Assembly: GCA_011503125.2 (NCBI GenBank)
Contig: WWBZ02000051.1
Location: 3,534,001 to 3,598,000 of the forward strand
DNA: 64,000 nt
Source of the DNA: Botryosphaeria dothidea
Taxonomy: Eukaryota; Ascomycota; Dothideomycetes; Botryosphaeriales; Botryosphaeriaceae
Reading direction: 5' to 3'
The position numbers and the translations under genes were made by a program. Under the pieces are notes generated by a model, which was not told where the DNA came from, ran no database searches, and saw only the letters and a program-made list of their open reading frames with translations. Positions 1-9,583 of the stretch are shown here, piece by piece (position 1 is the stretch's first letter; each line of letters starts with the position of its first letter).

Positions 1-699
1 CGTCGTGGATTACTGCAGGAACCTCATTCACATGGACCGCTTCTCTGTCCGAAACGACAGCGGCGTTATTACTTCCATACGTCGTAGAGGGATCCGCATG
101 AAAGGTTTGGTCCTCCTTCAAGCTCCACATGAGAGTCCTAGAGCACGACGTCAAGCTGGACAACGAGTTATTGTCAAGCATTCAACAGGTGGCCTGAGTT
201 GGTACAGTCCTCATGAGTATCTTTGGGTTGCGCAGGGCGCTCATGATTCCGCGGCCTGTTGGCTGTCTTTTCTCTCAGCATCAGCGCCGTAGAACAGAAG
301 GTCTTTTAGCAGCAACAGTCGTCTTCATCCTACCAAGGACTCTGGTAAGTTTCAAGTCCGTCTGGTGCAATCAGAGGAGCAACAAAGCCAAGATGATCCT
401 GAATGCGAGATTGATTGTTTCTCCTCACTTGGATATTCCTCATCGGGAGCAATCATAAATGTAAAGTATTGTCAGTATATATACCTAGGGAAAGTATGGC
501 GGAGTCTCTGTGTTTCTTGATGTAGCTTATGGATCATCTACAGCGAGTGATGAGCCAAGCTCAATTGTGAAAGTGCATCCTTTGCTGGGGGCCACTCACT
601 TCTACGGATTCTCAACCGCGGTCACTTTTCTTTCCAGATCTTATATTCATTCGAACGAACACCATAACCTCTTCAACCTCCTCCAACCCATCCTCCATC
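1..699. other. Left edge, no supported gene
   Basis: Only short open frames without recognisable domains or coherent splice structure are seen here. The last part, about 600-699, is pyrimidine-rich with many C/A stretches and reads like the 5' leader of the gene that starts at 700. Confidence 0.4.
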
Positions 700-1488
700 A
701 TGCCCGTATATACTTCCTCTCCGTCCAAGTCCGCTGCCGGTGGCTCCAAGATCTCGCGGCCGCGCAAGTCCTTCCCGGCGCCGCTCACGCGGCTCAAATT
801 CATCCCACAACGCCCGCCCGCCGCCCGCCTCCGCCATCGCCCCGCCAGTCTCGCCCAAGCCGGCCCCACCAGAGGCACACCGATCAAGATGGGCGGTTCG
901 CCGTCAAAGTCCTCGTCCTCTCCCGCCGGAGCGCCAGGCTTGAGGAAGCTCCGGCTCCTCAACGCCTCGACGTTGAACCTGCACGCCCCGCTGCCGCCGC
1001 CGCCCGCCGCCGTCGCCCGCCGCGCCGTCCCGCCGTCCGTGCTGCCCTCGGGCAGCCCCGTCAAGAAGAGGGGTTTGGTGCGCGAGCTCAGCACCCCTGA
1101 GCTCGTGGCTGCCTTCCCTGCGCCGCCGTCCCGCCCTGCGCCCCCTCCGCAGGAGCATCTGTTCGTGCCCCGCCGTCGTCAGCTTTCCCTGCCGGCTGCT
1201 CGTGCTGCTGGCCGCGCCCGTCCGGGCGTCATCAACTTCTCCCGGCCGCTGCCGCGCCAGGCGGGGGCGGAGTGGCCGCAGCGCTGCAGCTCGTTGCCCG
1301 TTCATCCTCGCGGGCCGGTGGGCGTGGCGGTGTCGGAGCCGCTGGCGAACCGCTTCTCCCAGCTGCAGGAGGAAAAGCTGGAGGTGTTTGAGCCCCAGCA
1401 GCAGGCATTGGGTGGAAAGCGTGGGGAGATGGTTTGGCCTCTGGCCAACATGGAGAAGCCGCTGCCGCCGCTGCCGAAGGGAGCTTGA
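700..1488 (+). CDS. Hypothetical Ser/Pro/Arg-rich protein
   Basis: A single-exon reading frame of 262 residues starts at ATG 700 and ends with TGA. I do not recognise a family. The protein is basic and of low complexity: an N-terminal SPSKS-type stretch, poly-Pro runs near residues 95-102, and a C-terminal segment (about 215-262) with more balanced composition that contains LANRFSQLQEEKLEVFEP and ends in PLPPLPKGA. No signal peptide or membrane segment is visible. Such proteins are common in ascomycete genomes as intrinsically disordered nuclear or cytoplasmic proteins. The pyrimidine-rich leader just upstream and the clean frame support expression. An overlapping antisense frame (1527-904) is high-GC shadow. 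The function is unknown. Confidence 0.6.
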   Translation: MPVYTSSPSKSAAGGSKISRPRKSFPAPLTRLKFIPQRPPAARLRHRPASLAQAGPTRGTPIKMGGSPSKSSSSPAGAPGLRKLRLLNASTLNLHAPLPPPPAAVARRAVPPSVLPSGSPVKKRGLVRELSTPELVAAFPAPPSRPAPPPQEHLFVPRRRQLSLPAARAAGRARPGVINFSRPLPRQAGAEWPQRCSSLPVHPRGPVGVAVSEPLANRFSQLQEEKLEVFEPQQQALGGKRGEMVWPLANMEKPLPPLPKGA

Positions 1489-1747
1489 TTGGGGAGTTTG
1501 CTTGTCATTCACCATCGCCACCATCATATTGTGTTAGCACCATGAGGACGGACGGGCTTCCTTCCCGAGTGGTTTGCTGCATAACGGGCGCCATCCGTCG
1601 CAGCCAGCGCTTCTCTTCTTCACCTCACTTCAACACTTCTTCACACCACAACACTGGCGACGATCTCACCCTCCTCTACATCATAGATCACATCTTCAAC
1701 CAACCTCATCCTCAAGCCATCCTCAAAACACCACAAAATATCTCAAC

Positions 1748-2200
1748 ATGTCCCACAGCGGCTTCCAAGGCATCGTCGACAAGCTCCGGCCCTCCAGCGG
1801 CGACGCGTCCAGCAAGAAATCCACCACACCCTCCTCCCGCATCACGTCCTCCACCGGCGACCGCTCCTCCAATGCCCAAGCCTCCATCAACGCGAGTTCG
1901 CGCATCTCCGCCTCCGACCCCGCGCGCCAAGCGCAGAACGCCGCCCTCGACGCCGAGCGCGCCAAGGTCAAGGCCCTCGAGCGCACCGTCGAGCAGCAGA
2001 AGAAGACGATCGAGGCGCTCAGCGACCGCATCGATAAGCAGGGCGTCGAGAACGGGAACAACTTCATCGCGACGCGGGCGATGTACCGGGAGCTCGAGGC
2101 GCAGACGCGGTGGCTGGAGGAGCTGGATCAGAAGAGCGGTGAGCAGGCGGCGAGCGGGAAGGAGCTTTTGAAGAAGTTCAGGCATTATAAGTCGGATTGA
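1748..2200 (+). CDS. Small coiled-coil hypothetical protein
   Basis: A single exon encodes 150 residues. I chose ATG 1748 (MSHSGFQGIVDKLRPSSG) because the open frame upstream reads like a pyrimidine-rich 5' leader. Residues 1-55 are Ser/Thr-rich and probably disordered. Residues about 60-140 form a predicted coiled coil with regular hydrophobic spacing (ALDAERAKVKALERTVEQQK and onward), followed by a basic end, KKFRHYKSD. No catalytic motif is present. The gene lies 259 bp after the upstream hypothetical gene on the same strand. A role as a small oligomerising or scaffold protein is only a guess. Confidence 0.65.
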   Translation: MSHSGFQGIVDKLRPSSGDASSKKSTTPSSRITSSTGDRSSNAQASINASSRISASDPARQAQNAALDAERAKVKALERTVEQQKKTIEALSDRIDKQGVENGNNFIATRAMYRELEAQTRWLEELDQKSGEQAASGKELLKKFRHYKSD

Positions 2201-2741
2201 TGGCGTGGCGATCGGAATTTTGATTTTGGTCACGGCATAGATAGATGGTTCTGCGCCACCATGGCGATCAAAATGACGATACTTAGGACTTCACTGCAAG
2301 AAACGGACGGAATCAAAACAAATGGAGAGCAAAAAGAAGTGTCTGAAAAACACCTCTTGGATGATGTTCATCGTTCCTGGTGATGATGACTTTCCCGATG
2401 CAGTTATTCCTCCCAATTCGAATTCCGGTTCCCATTAACTCCCTCCCATGCTGATATTCCATGTAACGCCAGTGCCGAATTTTGTATTGAAAGCCAGGAT
2501 TTGTTGGTCATTGCCCGATTGAGAAGCTGTGGTGGTGAAGAATTGAGGGTTTTGTTGTGACGCTCGATTTGGAGAATTGAGGATGTTTTTGGATGAGGGT
2601 TTGCCGCAAATGGTTCGTGTGAATGATGATGATGTGAGGCCCTCAGGCTATTGTGCGGTCTTGGTGGTGCTGTTGAGGGCGACGGTAGCCCTGGGCTCTA
2701 TAAAGAATGTTAGTGAACGGTTTGAGAAAGACGAAACGGAT
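2201..2741. other. Intergenic region, 3' ends of flanking genes
   Basis: No gene is supported. The sequence is of mixed composition and would contain the 3' untranslated part of the coiled-coil gene. Confidence 0.35.
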
Positions 2742-2822
2742 GGGGAGTGGAAGCATTCGTCAGGACGTAAATGTTACATTCAACTGTGCACAGTTACATC
2801 CGGACGAATGCTTCCACTCCCC
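2742..2822. repeat. Long inverted repeat (hairpin)
   Basis: Two perfect 20-nt arms (2742-2761 and 2803-2822) are exact reverse complements. The pairing continues inward with a few mismatches for about 12 of the next 15 positions, so a stem of about 35 bp could form around a short loop that includes TGTGCACA. The right arm ends 27 bp from the stop codon of the minus-strand gene at 2849-3178, so the hairpin would lie in its 3' untranslated region. It could be a small MITE-like insertion or a processing structure. Confidence 0.85.
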
Positions 2823-2848
2823 CCAGGAATCAGCTATTCCAGAACTTA

Positions 2849-3178
2849 CTAGTAGAGCCCGTTCTCCAGGTCCTCCATCTTGGCATCCGCCCACTCTTTG
2901 TGGTGGTAGGTGTGGCTGCTCCAAAGATGGAGCAGGGAGGCCTTGCTGATGTTGTTCCAGCCCCGGCGGAGCCGATACAAAAAGTCCATTTTGCGCGAAA
3001 CCCTCTTCAGGAGACGCCAGCACAAGCGCCTGAGGCGCTCGGCCTCCCACTCGATCTCCTCCTTCTCCTTGCGGAGATCCATCACCTCAACGCGGAGGAC
3101 GATGATATCGTCCCAGGCGTTCTCCAATTCCATCTCCTTCTCCTCCAACAAGGCGCGGGGAACCCTGTCGGAAGGCAT
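2849..3178 (-). CDS. Small coiled-coil hypothetical protein
   Basis: A single minus-strand exon of 109 residues starts at ATG 3178. Residues about 10-50 are a strongly charged heptad region (EEKEMELENAWDDIIVLRVE, then MDLRKEKEEIEWEAERLRRL), a predicted coiled coil. The C-terminal half is basic then acidic, with several Trp, Tyr and His residues, and no known domain. Upstream of the start lies a GC-rich segment with a (GGC)n run near 3228-3247. The long inverted repeat at 2742-2822 lies just beyond the stop codon. The family is not recognised. Confidence 0.55.
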   Translation of the reverse strand: MPSDRVPRALLEEKEMELENAWDDIIVLRVEVMDLRKEKEEIEWEAERLRRLCWRLLKRVSRKMDFLYRLRRGWNNISKASLLHLWSSHTYHHKEWADAKMEDLENGLY

Positions 3179-3348
3179 GGCGGCGGGGGATTGAATATTT
3201 ATGGGATTTTTTTGCGGGCGGGAGAGGCGGCGGCGGCGGCGGCGGCGAGAGCGTTGGCGGTGTTGAAGAGAGAGTGAGTGCGCGCGCGAGACGCGTCGAA
3301 TATCTGTTTATGTATTGTGCGGTCACGTGCCAGAGTGATAGTATGCGG

Positions 3349-4928
3349 TTAGTCTGCTAGCATGGTCTTCAACTCGATACTCAAGTTGCGCAAGGCAAGG
3401 ACGCGCTTGATGCCGAACGGACCAAAGGCGTGTATGTCCTCGCCAGACCAGATATGCTCCAGTACCTTGATTACCGTCTTGATGAAGGCTGGCTTGAAGC
3501 TGGACACCCGTATCATGGACTTCAGAACGGCTTGCTGTTCAGGCTTGCGGGTGCAGGAACCGAACATGACGCAGGACCACATCAACGGGGCGGTAACAAC
3601 ACTGTTAATCTGCACACCATCCATCATCTCGAAGAAGTCATCCACCAACGGGTCTATCCTGCTTAGTAGGGCCTTATCTGGTGGCAGCGGACCGTGGGAA
3701 ATGATCTCAAGGACTAAAAGAACGGCCAAACGAAGGAGATTTCCGGAGGCTTCAAAAATCGGGGGTTCAGCCGGCGGCGTCGCCTCGCTCTCCACGTCCG
3801 TCATGTCATCGAGTTTCTCGACCTTCACCTTTTCGAGATCATCGGCTTCTTCGAGAGGCCCTTGATAGATGCTCTTTCCTTCTTCGGCAGACACCTTTAT
3901 TGCTCGAGGACATTCGGACAAGACAGGATGGGAAAGGCCAAAGTTGAAGCCGAACCGCGCGCGCAGTTCCTCGAGGGAATGCAGGGCAGGCAACAGGGTG
4001 CGACCGTCCAGAGAATATTCCTCGCGTTCGTTGCACACCGCAAGCAAATCCGCAGCAATGGCCATGAACCCGAAGTATTCCAGGATGAAAGATAACAACG
4101 TCCAGCCATGCTTACGGCCGGCACCACTCTCGCAGTTCCTGAGCATTTTGCGGGCCCCGTCGAGATGGATGAAGGACGCCTTGTGTGGATCACCGCAATT
4201 CAACTACTCAATGATCAACGAGGGGAACGTCATGGTCCCGCCGCGAGACTTACCTCGTAGTTGCAAAGCAACAATACGGTCAGCAGCATTGACGGCTTAT
4301 CGGTCTCCATCGTCTTCTGCTCGACACACCTGGTCACTCTGTCCCGAAGCGATTTCACAGCTCGCCCGTAGTGGTATCGGGCTCGGAAGTCGACGCCAGG
4401 GACGACGCCGCTCAAGGACGACGCGCTCAGAGCGAGCAACGCATGCATCGCCATGTCATCACCCAAGACGATCGGGGCCACGGCCGCGATGCCCGCATCT
4501 CCCGGCAGGAGCTGGAAGACGGTCGAGTCCAAGAAGGCCTCAAACAGCAGGGCGGCGCCCGGAATGCGCAGCGCGCCTGAAGGGAGACCCGCAACGCGAG
4601 GCGGTAGCTCGACCGCAGAGCGTCGCCGGACGAACAATGCCGGAGCCAGGTCCGCGGGCTGCCGGCCTGCCTTGTCGTCGCTTTTGACGTCTGGCTCGGA
4701 AGCTCGCCGGCGGCGCGCGCCGCCCCGCGCGTGGCCACCATCGATCGTCGAGCGGCGCGCGACCCGTCGGTCGCGCCGTCTATTCGCGAGGCTGGCGGTG
4801 GCGACGGCGGGGTGCTCCTCCGCCGACGTCTGGGGGCGGGGAACCGGACTGTGCGCCGCCCGCCCCCACAGCTCGTCCGGGTCCGCGGTGATTGGCGGGT
4901 GCGCCTGGATGGACTGCTGGGCGCCCAT
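3349..4928 (-). CDS. Fungal_trans_2-like regulatory protein
   Basis: Two exons, 4928-4254 and 4203-3349, flank a 50-bp intron (GTAAGT donor, GAGTAG acceptor) and give 509 residues. The splice joins LLTVLLLCNYE to LNCGDPHKASFIHLDGARKM, the typical centre of fungal transcription-factor domain 2 (PF11951-like proteins): a hydrophobic helix, CNYE, then HLDGARKML. Residues 1-115 are Arg/Pro-rich and disordered. The family often follows a Zn2Cys6 domain, but none is present here or immediately upstream, so DNA binding is not shown. The N-terminus MGAQQS resembles an N-myristoylation site, which would be odd for a nuclear regulator. Confidence is good for the gene model and family, low for the target. 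Confidence 0.75.
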
Positions 4929-5891
4929 GGTTTTCTCTTTCGCTGCTGGGGGGAGGAGAGCCTGGGTTCCTTGGCAATTGGCCTTTGCGGGCGACGATGA
5001 GAGGAATCGAGGTTGAGTTGTCGCGCGTTCCGGGCGCTCCCGCGGTAGGGATGACGGACGGTGGGTTGGGAAGGGCTTGTCCCCCCGCTGTAAGACGGCG
5101 GAGAGGCCGTGGTATATGCTTCTTCGCCGCGGGGAAAAGGGGGATGCGGCTGTTTAAAGTCTGTTGCAGCTCCGCAATTAAACCTTATCTCATCAAATCA
5201 TATGTCGGCACGAGTCAGTGCCGCGTGGAAACTTCCGCGGTGGACAAAGTATGTAATTATCGCCCATGCTCCCTGGAACGCCGTTGAGTATTTATAGTGC
5301 CGTTCCTTGCCGCTGAGACGGTGCAGGCCATTGCGCAGAGGGACGAAGTCAAGAGACATACCAAGAGGCAGATGACATGCGTCACGAGAAGAGTTGCATG
5401 CATTTCAAAACGCAATCTTTGCTTCGTTTGCTTTTTGGACGGCGATCTCGTGCATTCCGCGGCAGCCGAAAGTGTGGCATCACAGGGTCAAGCTGGATGC
5501 TACCAATCCCAATAGCCTGATGATCACGGTTGCTAGAGGCAGGAGAAGCCATACTGTCCAGAAGTTCCGTTCGCACCTATATACACGATGCTATTACTAG
5601 GCTGTCATGGCGCACGCAGCCCGTTCGGACGCACAGCCAGCCCATTAGCGCATTCACCCTATCCTCGCTTCCATGAAAGGTTTAGTCTCGCGTAATTGAC
5701 CGGGGTACATCACCTCAGCTCCTCCACGGCGGCCGCCTCTATATGCAGCATCGCATCGCACTGCGACACACACCATTGTCGCCTTCCAAGATCTGCTGCT
5801 TGCTCATCTCGAACCCCCGGATTCTCTTACTGAGTATTTACCACATGCCTTCCATGGAACGCTCTCCTGACAGGTCTTCCAGCAACCTCAA
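4929..5891. other. Intergenic region with facing promoters
   Basis: No gene is supported. The right part contains CTATATG near 5740 and C/T-rich sequence to 5840 that could be the promoter and leader of the gene starting at 5892. The left part would be the upstream region of the minus-strand gene ending at 4928. Confidence 0.35.
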
Positions 5892-6727
5892 ATGTCGATC
5901 ACGGAGGCAGAACACTTGACTCCACTGTTCACCGATGAAGAGTACTACCGCAGTACAGTAGAAGATGTTTCGCACGGGTTGCATTGTATTGTTGATTGCA
6001 TGTTAGTTACCAGGAACCATTACAACCGGATGCTCAACTGACGTGCTTCAACAGAGTCTACAACAAGAGAGACATCCCCTTTGTTCCCGCTGAAAACATG
6101 ACTGACCAACATTGCCAACTTTACCACGCACGCGTCGATAAATACGTTCGGAAACATGGACCGCGCTATATTCACATCCATGTTTCCACGAGTCTTGTCC
6201 GGCAGTTAGAGTTTCAATCATGATTTTTGGACGTGAACGATGCCTTACAACGCTTGGAGCTTAGGCGTCCTGATTCAAAAATCGTCGAGCTTCACAACAT
6301 GGTCCTGGACTTAAGCGGAAACGGCCCTGACGTGTGCCACCAACTGCACGACATCACCCGGCACACCAGACCAACCTACCACGAGCTTCGATTCATTCTG
6401 CGTGCCGACATATCCAATGTTCGCCGCCATCTCGGTCACTGTGATGCGAGCGGGCTAGCACACCAGGTCGTGGTCAGGGACTTTGAGCTTATCTGTGAGG
6501 CGCTGGGAGTACGCTCTCCTGCTGGGAAGGAATACTTCCACGGTCAGATTGCTCAGCTTGCATCTGGAAAGGTAGTATCGGCTACATGCTGCACGTGTCG
6601 ACAGGTGTTGGAAATTCAGATAACAATGTCGGACGTGGAGGAAGCTCACAAGTCTGGAAAGGATCGCCTTTGCAACAAGTGCGGCCGCCATAGCCTGTGC
6701 ATCGCCTGCTTGCCTAGGCTGATGTAG
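5892..6727 (+). CDS. Cys-rich hypothetical protein, possible zinc ribbon
   Basis: I model three exons: 5892-6001, 6055-6204 and 6265-6727, giving 240 residues. Intron 1 (53 bp) has a GTTAGT donor, CTGAC branch and CAG acceptor and joins IVDC to IVYNKRD in frame. Intron 2 is proposed because a TGA at 6221 interrupts the frame. A 60-bp GTTAGA...TTAG segment removes it and keeps the frame (RQ to RPDSK), but its donor is weak, so a nonsense mutation is the alternative. The C-terminus has a Cys cluster, CCTC near residue 192 and CNKCGRHSLCIAC near 220, consistent with a structural zinc site. No family is recognised. Transcription and function are unverified. Confidence 0.5.
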
Positions 6728-7140
6728 GACTACGAGATTCTGCCGGCAGAGTGCCGCGCTAGGCTCGCTGCCTGTTTGGCTGAATGAGAAGGGCTCCGGG
6801 TCCTTTAAGACTACCTTTAGTATGCGGGACATTGGGTTGGGAAGCATAATAACTGGTAGGGAGGAACCTGTGTTGTGGTGGCCTTCTAGAAGAGATGATG
6901 ACCGATTCCATGGAATACTGGCTGCAGGCATCGAAAATTGGAGCGAATTATGCTAGCGAAGAGCCACCAGTTGAGCAGTTGTTTCAGGAATAAACTGCAT
7001 GCGCTTGTTCAATTCTTTTGGGGTGCTAAGTCAAACATTCATGAGCGCGCTAGAGAGTTGCATTCTTCCTCAAGCCATTGCGGATTTGATCATCTGCTTC
7101 CCATCGGTCAACATCGGAGCCCTTCAGAGTCATCCTAAAT
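6728..7140. other. Spacer without recognisable gene
   Basis: Nothing supported is seen beyond the probable 3' untranslated region of the Cys-rich gene. Confidence 0.3.
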
Positions 7141-7290
7141 GTGCATCTTGAACCCGTAATCCTAAGCATGAAGATCAAGTTCAGAACTGGGCGATGCTGC
7201 GTCTGTCGCTTTGAATTTGGACGCAGGCCATGCCCAAATTGCCTCTTATGTGGGCAGGACATGTTCCAGGGATGCCAACAATCGTTAGTT
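7141..7290 (+). pseudogene. Short Cys-rich coding remnant
   Basis: An open segment contains FRTGRCCVCRFEFGRRPCPN followed by CLLCGQDMFQGC, five CXXC-type cysteines in about 35 residues, after a possible ATG at 7168. The cysteine spacing recalls the C-terminus of the gene at 5892-6727, 0.5 kb upstream, so this may be the end of a broken duplicate or of an unrecognised spliced gene. The frame continues to 7422, but past about 7290 it becomes Lys/His-rich and noncoding-looking. No start or full gene can be assigned. Confidence 0.3.
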
Positions 7291-7422
7291 CAGAAAAAAA
7301 AAAGCATTATCCATCATCATTCCAGCGTCAGGGCTGTACATGGCGGCCATTTTGGTGAAAATGGACCCTATATGACCGAGACTCGCTGCCATGCTCGCAC
7401 AGTCCGCAGTGATAATGCGTGA

Positions 7423-7775
7423 ATGCAAAGGCGCATTGCAGCGAAGAATCAACAGGACTTGGCCAATTTCCAATCACAATCCAGGTTAAGCTCCAAGTAA
7501 GGTATCCATGGTGCGCTAAGCCTCTTTCAAATGTACTGTTTGCCTTGGCAACCGGCCAAAAGAGCCACTTCTGCAGGTACAGTGACCAGACAAACGGACA
7601 GAACCTACTGTTGCCTAGCTGCAGTTACCAAAAACAACCACGATCGACATATTTCAAGCACGTGGGGGTAGAAAATGAGGTCACCGAGCCCCACACAGCC
7701 TCTCAATGAAGCTAAAAACACACGAGACCCCTGTCAGGCCTGCAGCTGACCCGCCTCCGGACTTCTGACCCTCGC
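7423..7775. other. Spacer without recognisable gene
   Basis: Mixed-composition sequence leading into the dispersed repeat at 7776. Nothing else is supported. Confidence 0.3.
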
Positions 7776-8105
7776 CTTTAAAAGGGCCCTCCCCCCTCGA
7801 CAAACTCCTCTTTTTTTTTTCTTCAGCTCTCTTTGCCAATTTTGGCTTTGATTAACCCGAAGTGTTGTTCTTTCAAGTTTGATCTCTTGAAGGGTACCCA
7901 CGGGTACTCAAATGATTAACCAGTTTTTGCACCCAAGCAGGACAGCCTCTGAGCACCGCTCATGTTGTCATGCACAGTGTCGCTCGTATTGCACTGCCTC
8001 GAGCTGACGCGAATATGCCTTCTTTTCGTTGACTTGTCCATCTTGCATGGGCATTCGAGGAAGAGATCTTTTGAGGTGGCTTTTGGACAGAGTATCGGAC
8101 GCGCT
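7776..8105 (+). repeat. Dispersed repeat, copy A
   Basis: This segment is homologous to the reverse complement of 44480-44820. Shared landmarks in order are: TTTAAA; CCTCCCCCCTCGAC; a T/C-rich tract; CTCTTTGCCA; AGTGTTGTTCTTTC; a GC hairpin (here GTACCC-AC-GGGTAC at 7894-7907); then a block at about 7951-8013 that is nearly identical in both copies, including a 41-nt stretch with one mismatch. That stretch can also fold, with AGTG pairing to CACT. No open reading frame is conserved, so this looks like a noncoding element. Confidence 0.75.
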
Positions 8106-8519
8106 CGCTGGCCGTTGAACAGTGACACATGTAGTCTGAGTCTAGGCATGACAAAGCCATGGATGTGCGCCTACTCTCACTATCTGTGTTCACTAAGATT
8201 TTCTGTCTATCGCGAGACCCCTCCCATGGTGTTGCGCTCCAGAGTTCATTTGCGACGCAGTGCATGACAGCCACCACCGCGGCCTGGATTCAGAGCTCCT
8301 GAACAGCTGGACACGGAAGCTGGATCCTCCTTTGAAACGCCAGTTTGATTGCATTCTCCCCTCTTCGGCTCTCACATAGCATCTTTCAGATTCGTCACGA
8401 TGCTCTATCTTGAACAGTGATGTTGTACATCTAATAACTACAACGCAGGCGCAACGCCCCACCTCGCGCAGCCCGGAAGTCCCAATGCCATATCAATCCG
8501 CTCCCGCAGCCGTCCGCGT
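8106..8519. other. Spacer without recognisable gene
   Basis: Nothing supported is seen here apart from the end of the dispersed repeat. Confidence 0.3.
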
Positions 8520-9583
8520 TCAAATATATATCTCGTACACCTGGTAAATCAGCTCCAACCGGATCCTCCACATGTTAACAGCCTGCAAAATGGGAATGTT
8601 GAGCTCCGAAGTGTAGTTGATGATCGGCCCGGTAGCCTCCTTGATGGCCTGCTCCACATCAGGCCCGCAAAACAAGTTGCCGACGAGAAGCTCTGTTGGC
8701 CGCATTCCCGCACGAACCCAGCTGGGAAAGTGCTCCGTGAAACCCTTCCTGGCATCCTCATAAACCGTACCGCGCGGCTGGTCAAGGATCTTCATAGGAA
8801 TATCGTAGACAACCCTCTCATAGAAGTTACTACACGGGAATCAGCACCGAGTATCTATGCACATGCATGCCGGTCGCCACGTACACGAACACGCGACGGA
8901 CCACTGCACGAGCGCGAGCCCATCCCCGCCCAACACCACTCAAGGTGTTGCTGCTCCTGCAGACGGGGGTGGGTCTGCATGCCCTAGGTCGTCTGGACCA
9001 TCACCCTCTCGAACCGCTTTGTCTCGCACCAACTCATGTATGTGCCCATCACCAGCTGCGCGCAGTGCTCCTAGCAAAGCGCCACGCCGCCAGCCTGCTG
9101 ATCGCCACTCAGTTGAGGGTTACCTGGCGCGGGCCCGGCAGCAGGGGCAGCGCCGTGCCCACCGTCTGCAGCCACGCGTCTTGTCGCTGTCCAGGCCGCG
9201 TGTCGCGCGGTTGTTGACGCCGTAGTCGAACGCGGCGCGCTGGATCTTGCTGGCGAGCGCGCGGTCCGTGAGGAGGTGCTTGAGCGGCGGCAGGCTGGAC
9301 AGGCGGCGTGGCGGCGGCGAGCCGCGCTTGTAGACGCACTTGATAGCCAACTCGACGTAGTGAGGTATCTCCCTCCATGTATTCGGATTGGATCTGCTTG
9401 CTGGTCAGCAGTATGGAGCGGGCGAGGCCGGTGGAGAGTGCGTCGTCGATGTTGTGGTAGGGCGAGACGTAGCGGTTGCCGACGGTGGGTGTCATTTCGT
9501 GCAGCCGTGGAGGTTGTGGGGGCAGATCTTGTTGCGGAGCGCGCGGTGGAGATCGAGGGCATCGATGCGCTGTTGGGTGGTCA
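8520..9583 (-). pseudogene. Decayed unrecognised gene
   Basis: Protein-like segments in the same order are spread over different frames on the minus strand. They are: MTTQQRIDALDLHRALRNKI (ATG 9583); MTPTVGNRYVSPYHNIDDAL then STGLARSILLTSKQIQ; SNPNTWREIPHYVELAIKCV then YKRGSPPPRRLSSL; AWLQTVGTALPLLPGPRQ, ended by a GTAACC donor-like site; LVMGTYMSWCETKRFERVMV; and finally NFYERVVYDIPMKILDQPRG to IYQVYEIYI with its stop at 8520. Some junctions could be introns, but no GT lies in the first segment before its stop, and two other junctions need single-base shifts. I therefore read it as a gene broken by indels. The family is not recognised. Confidence 0.5.
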
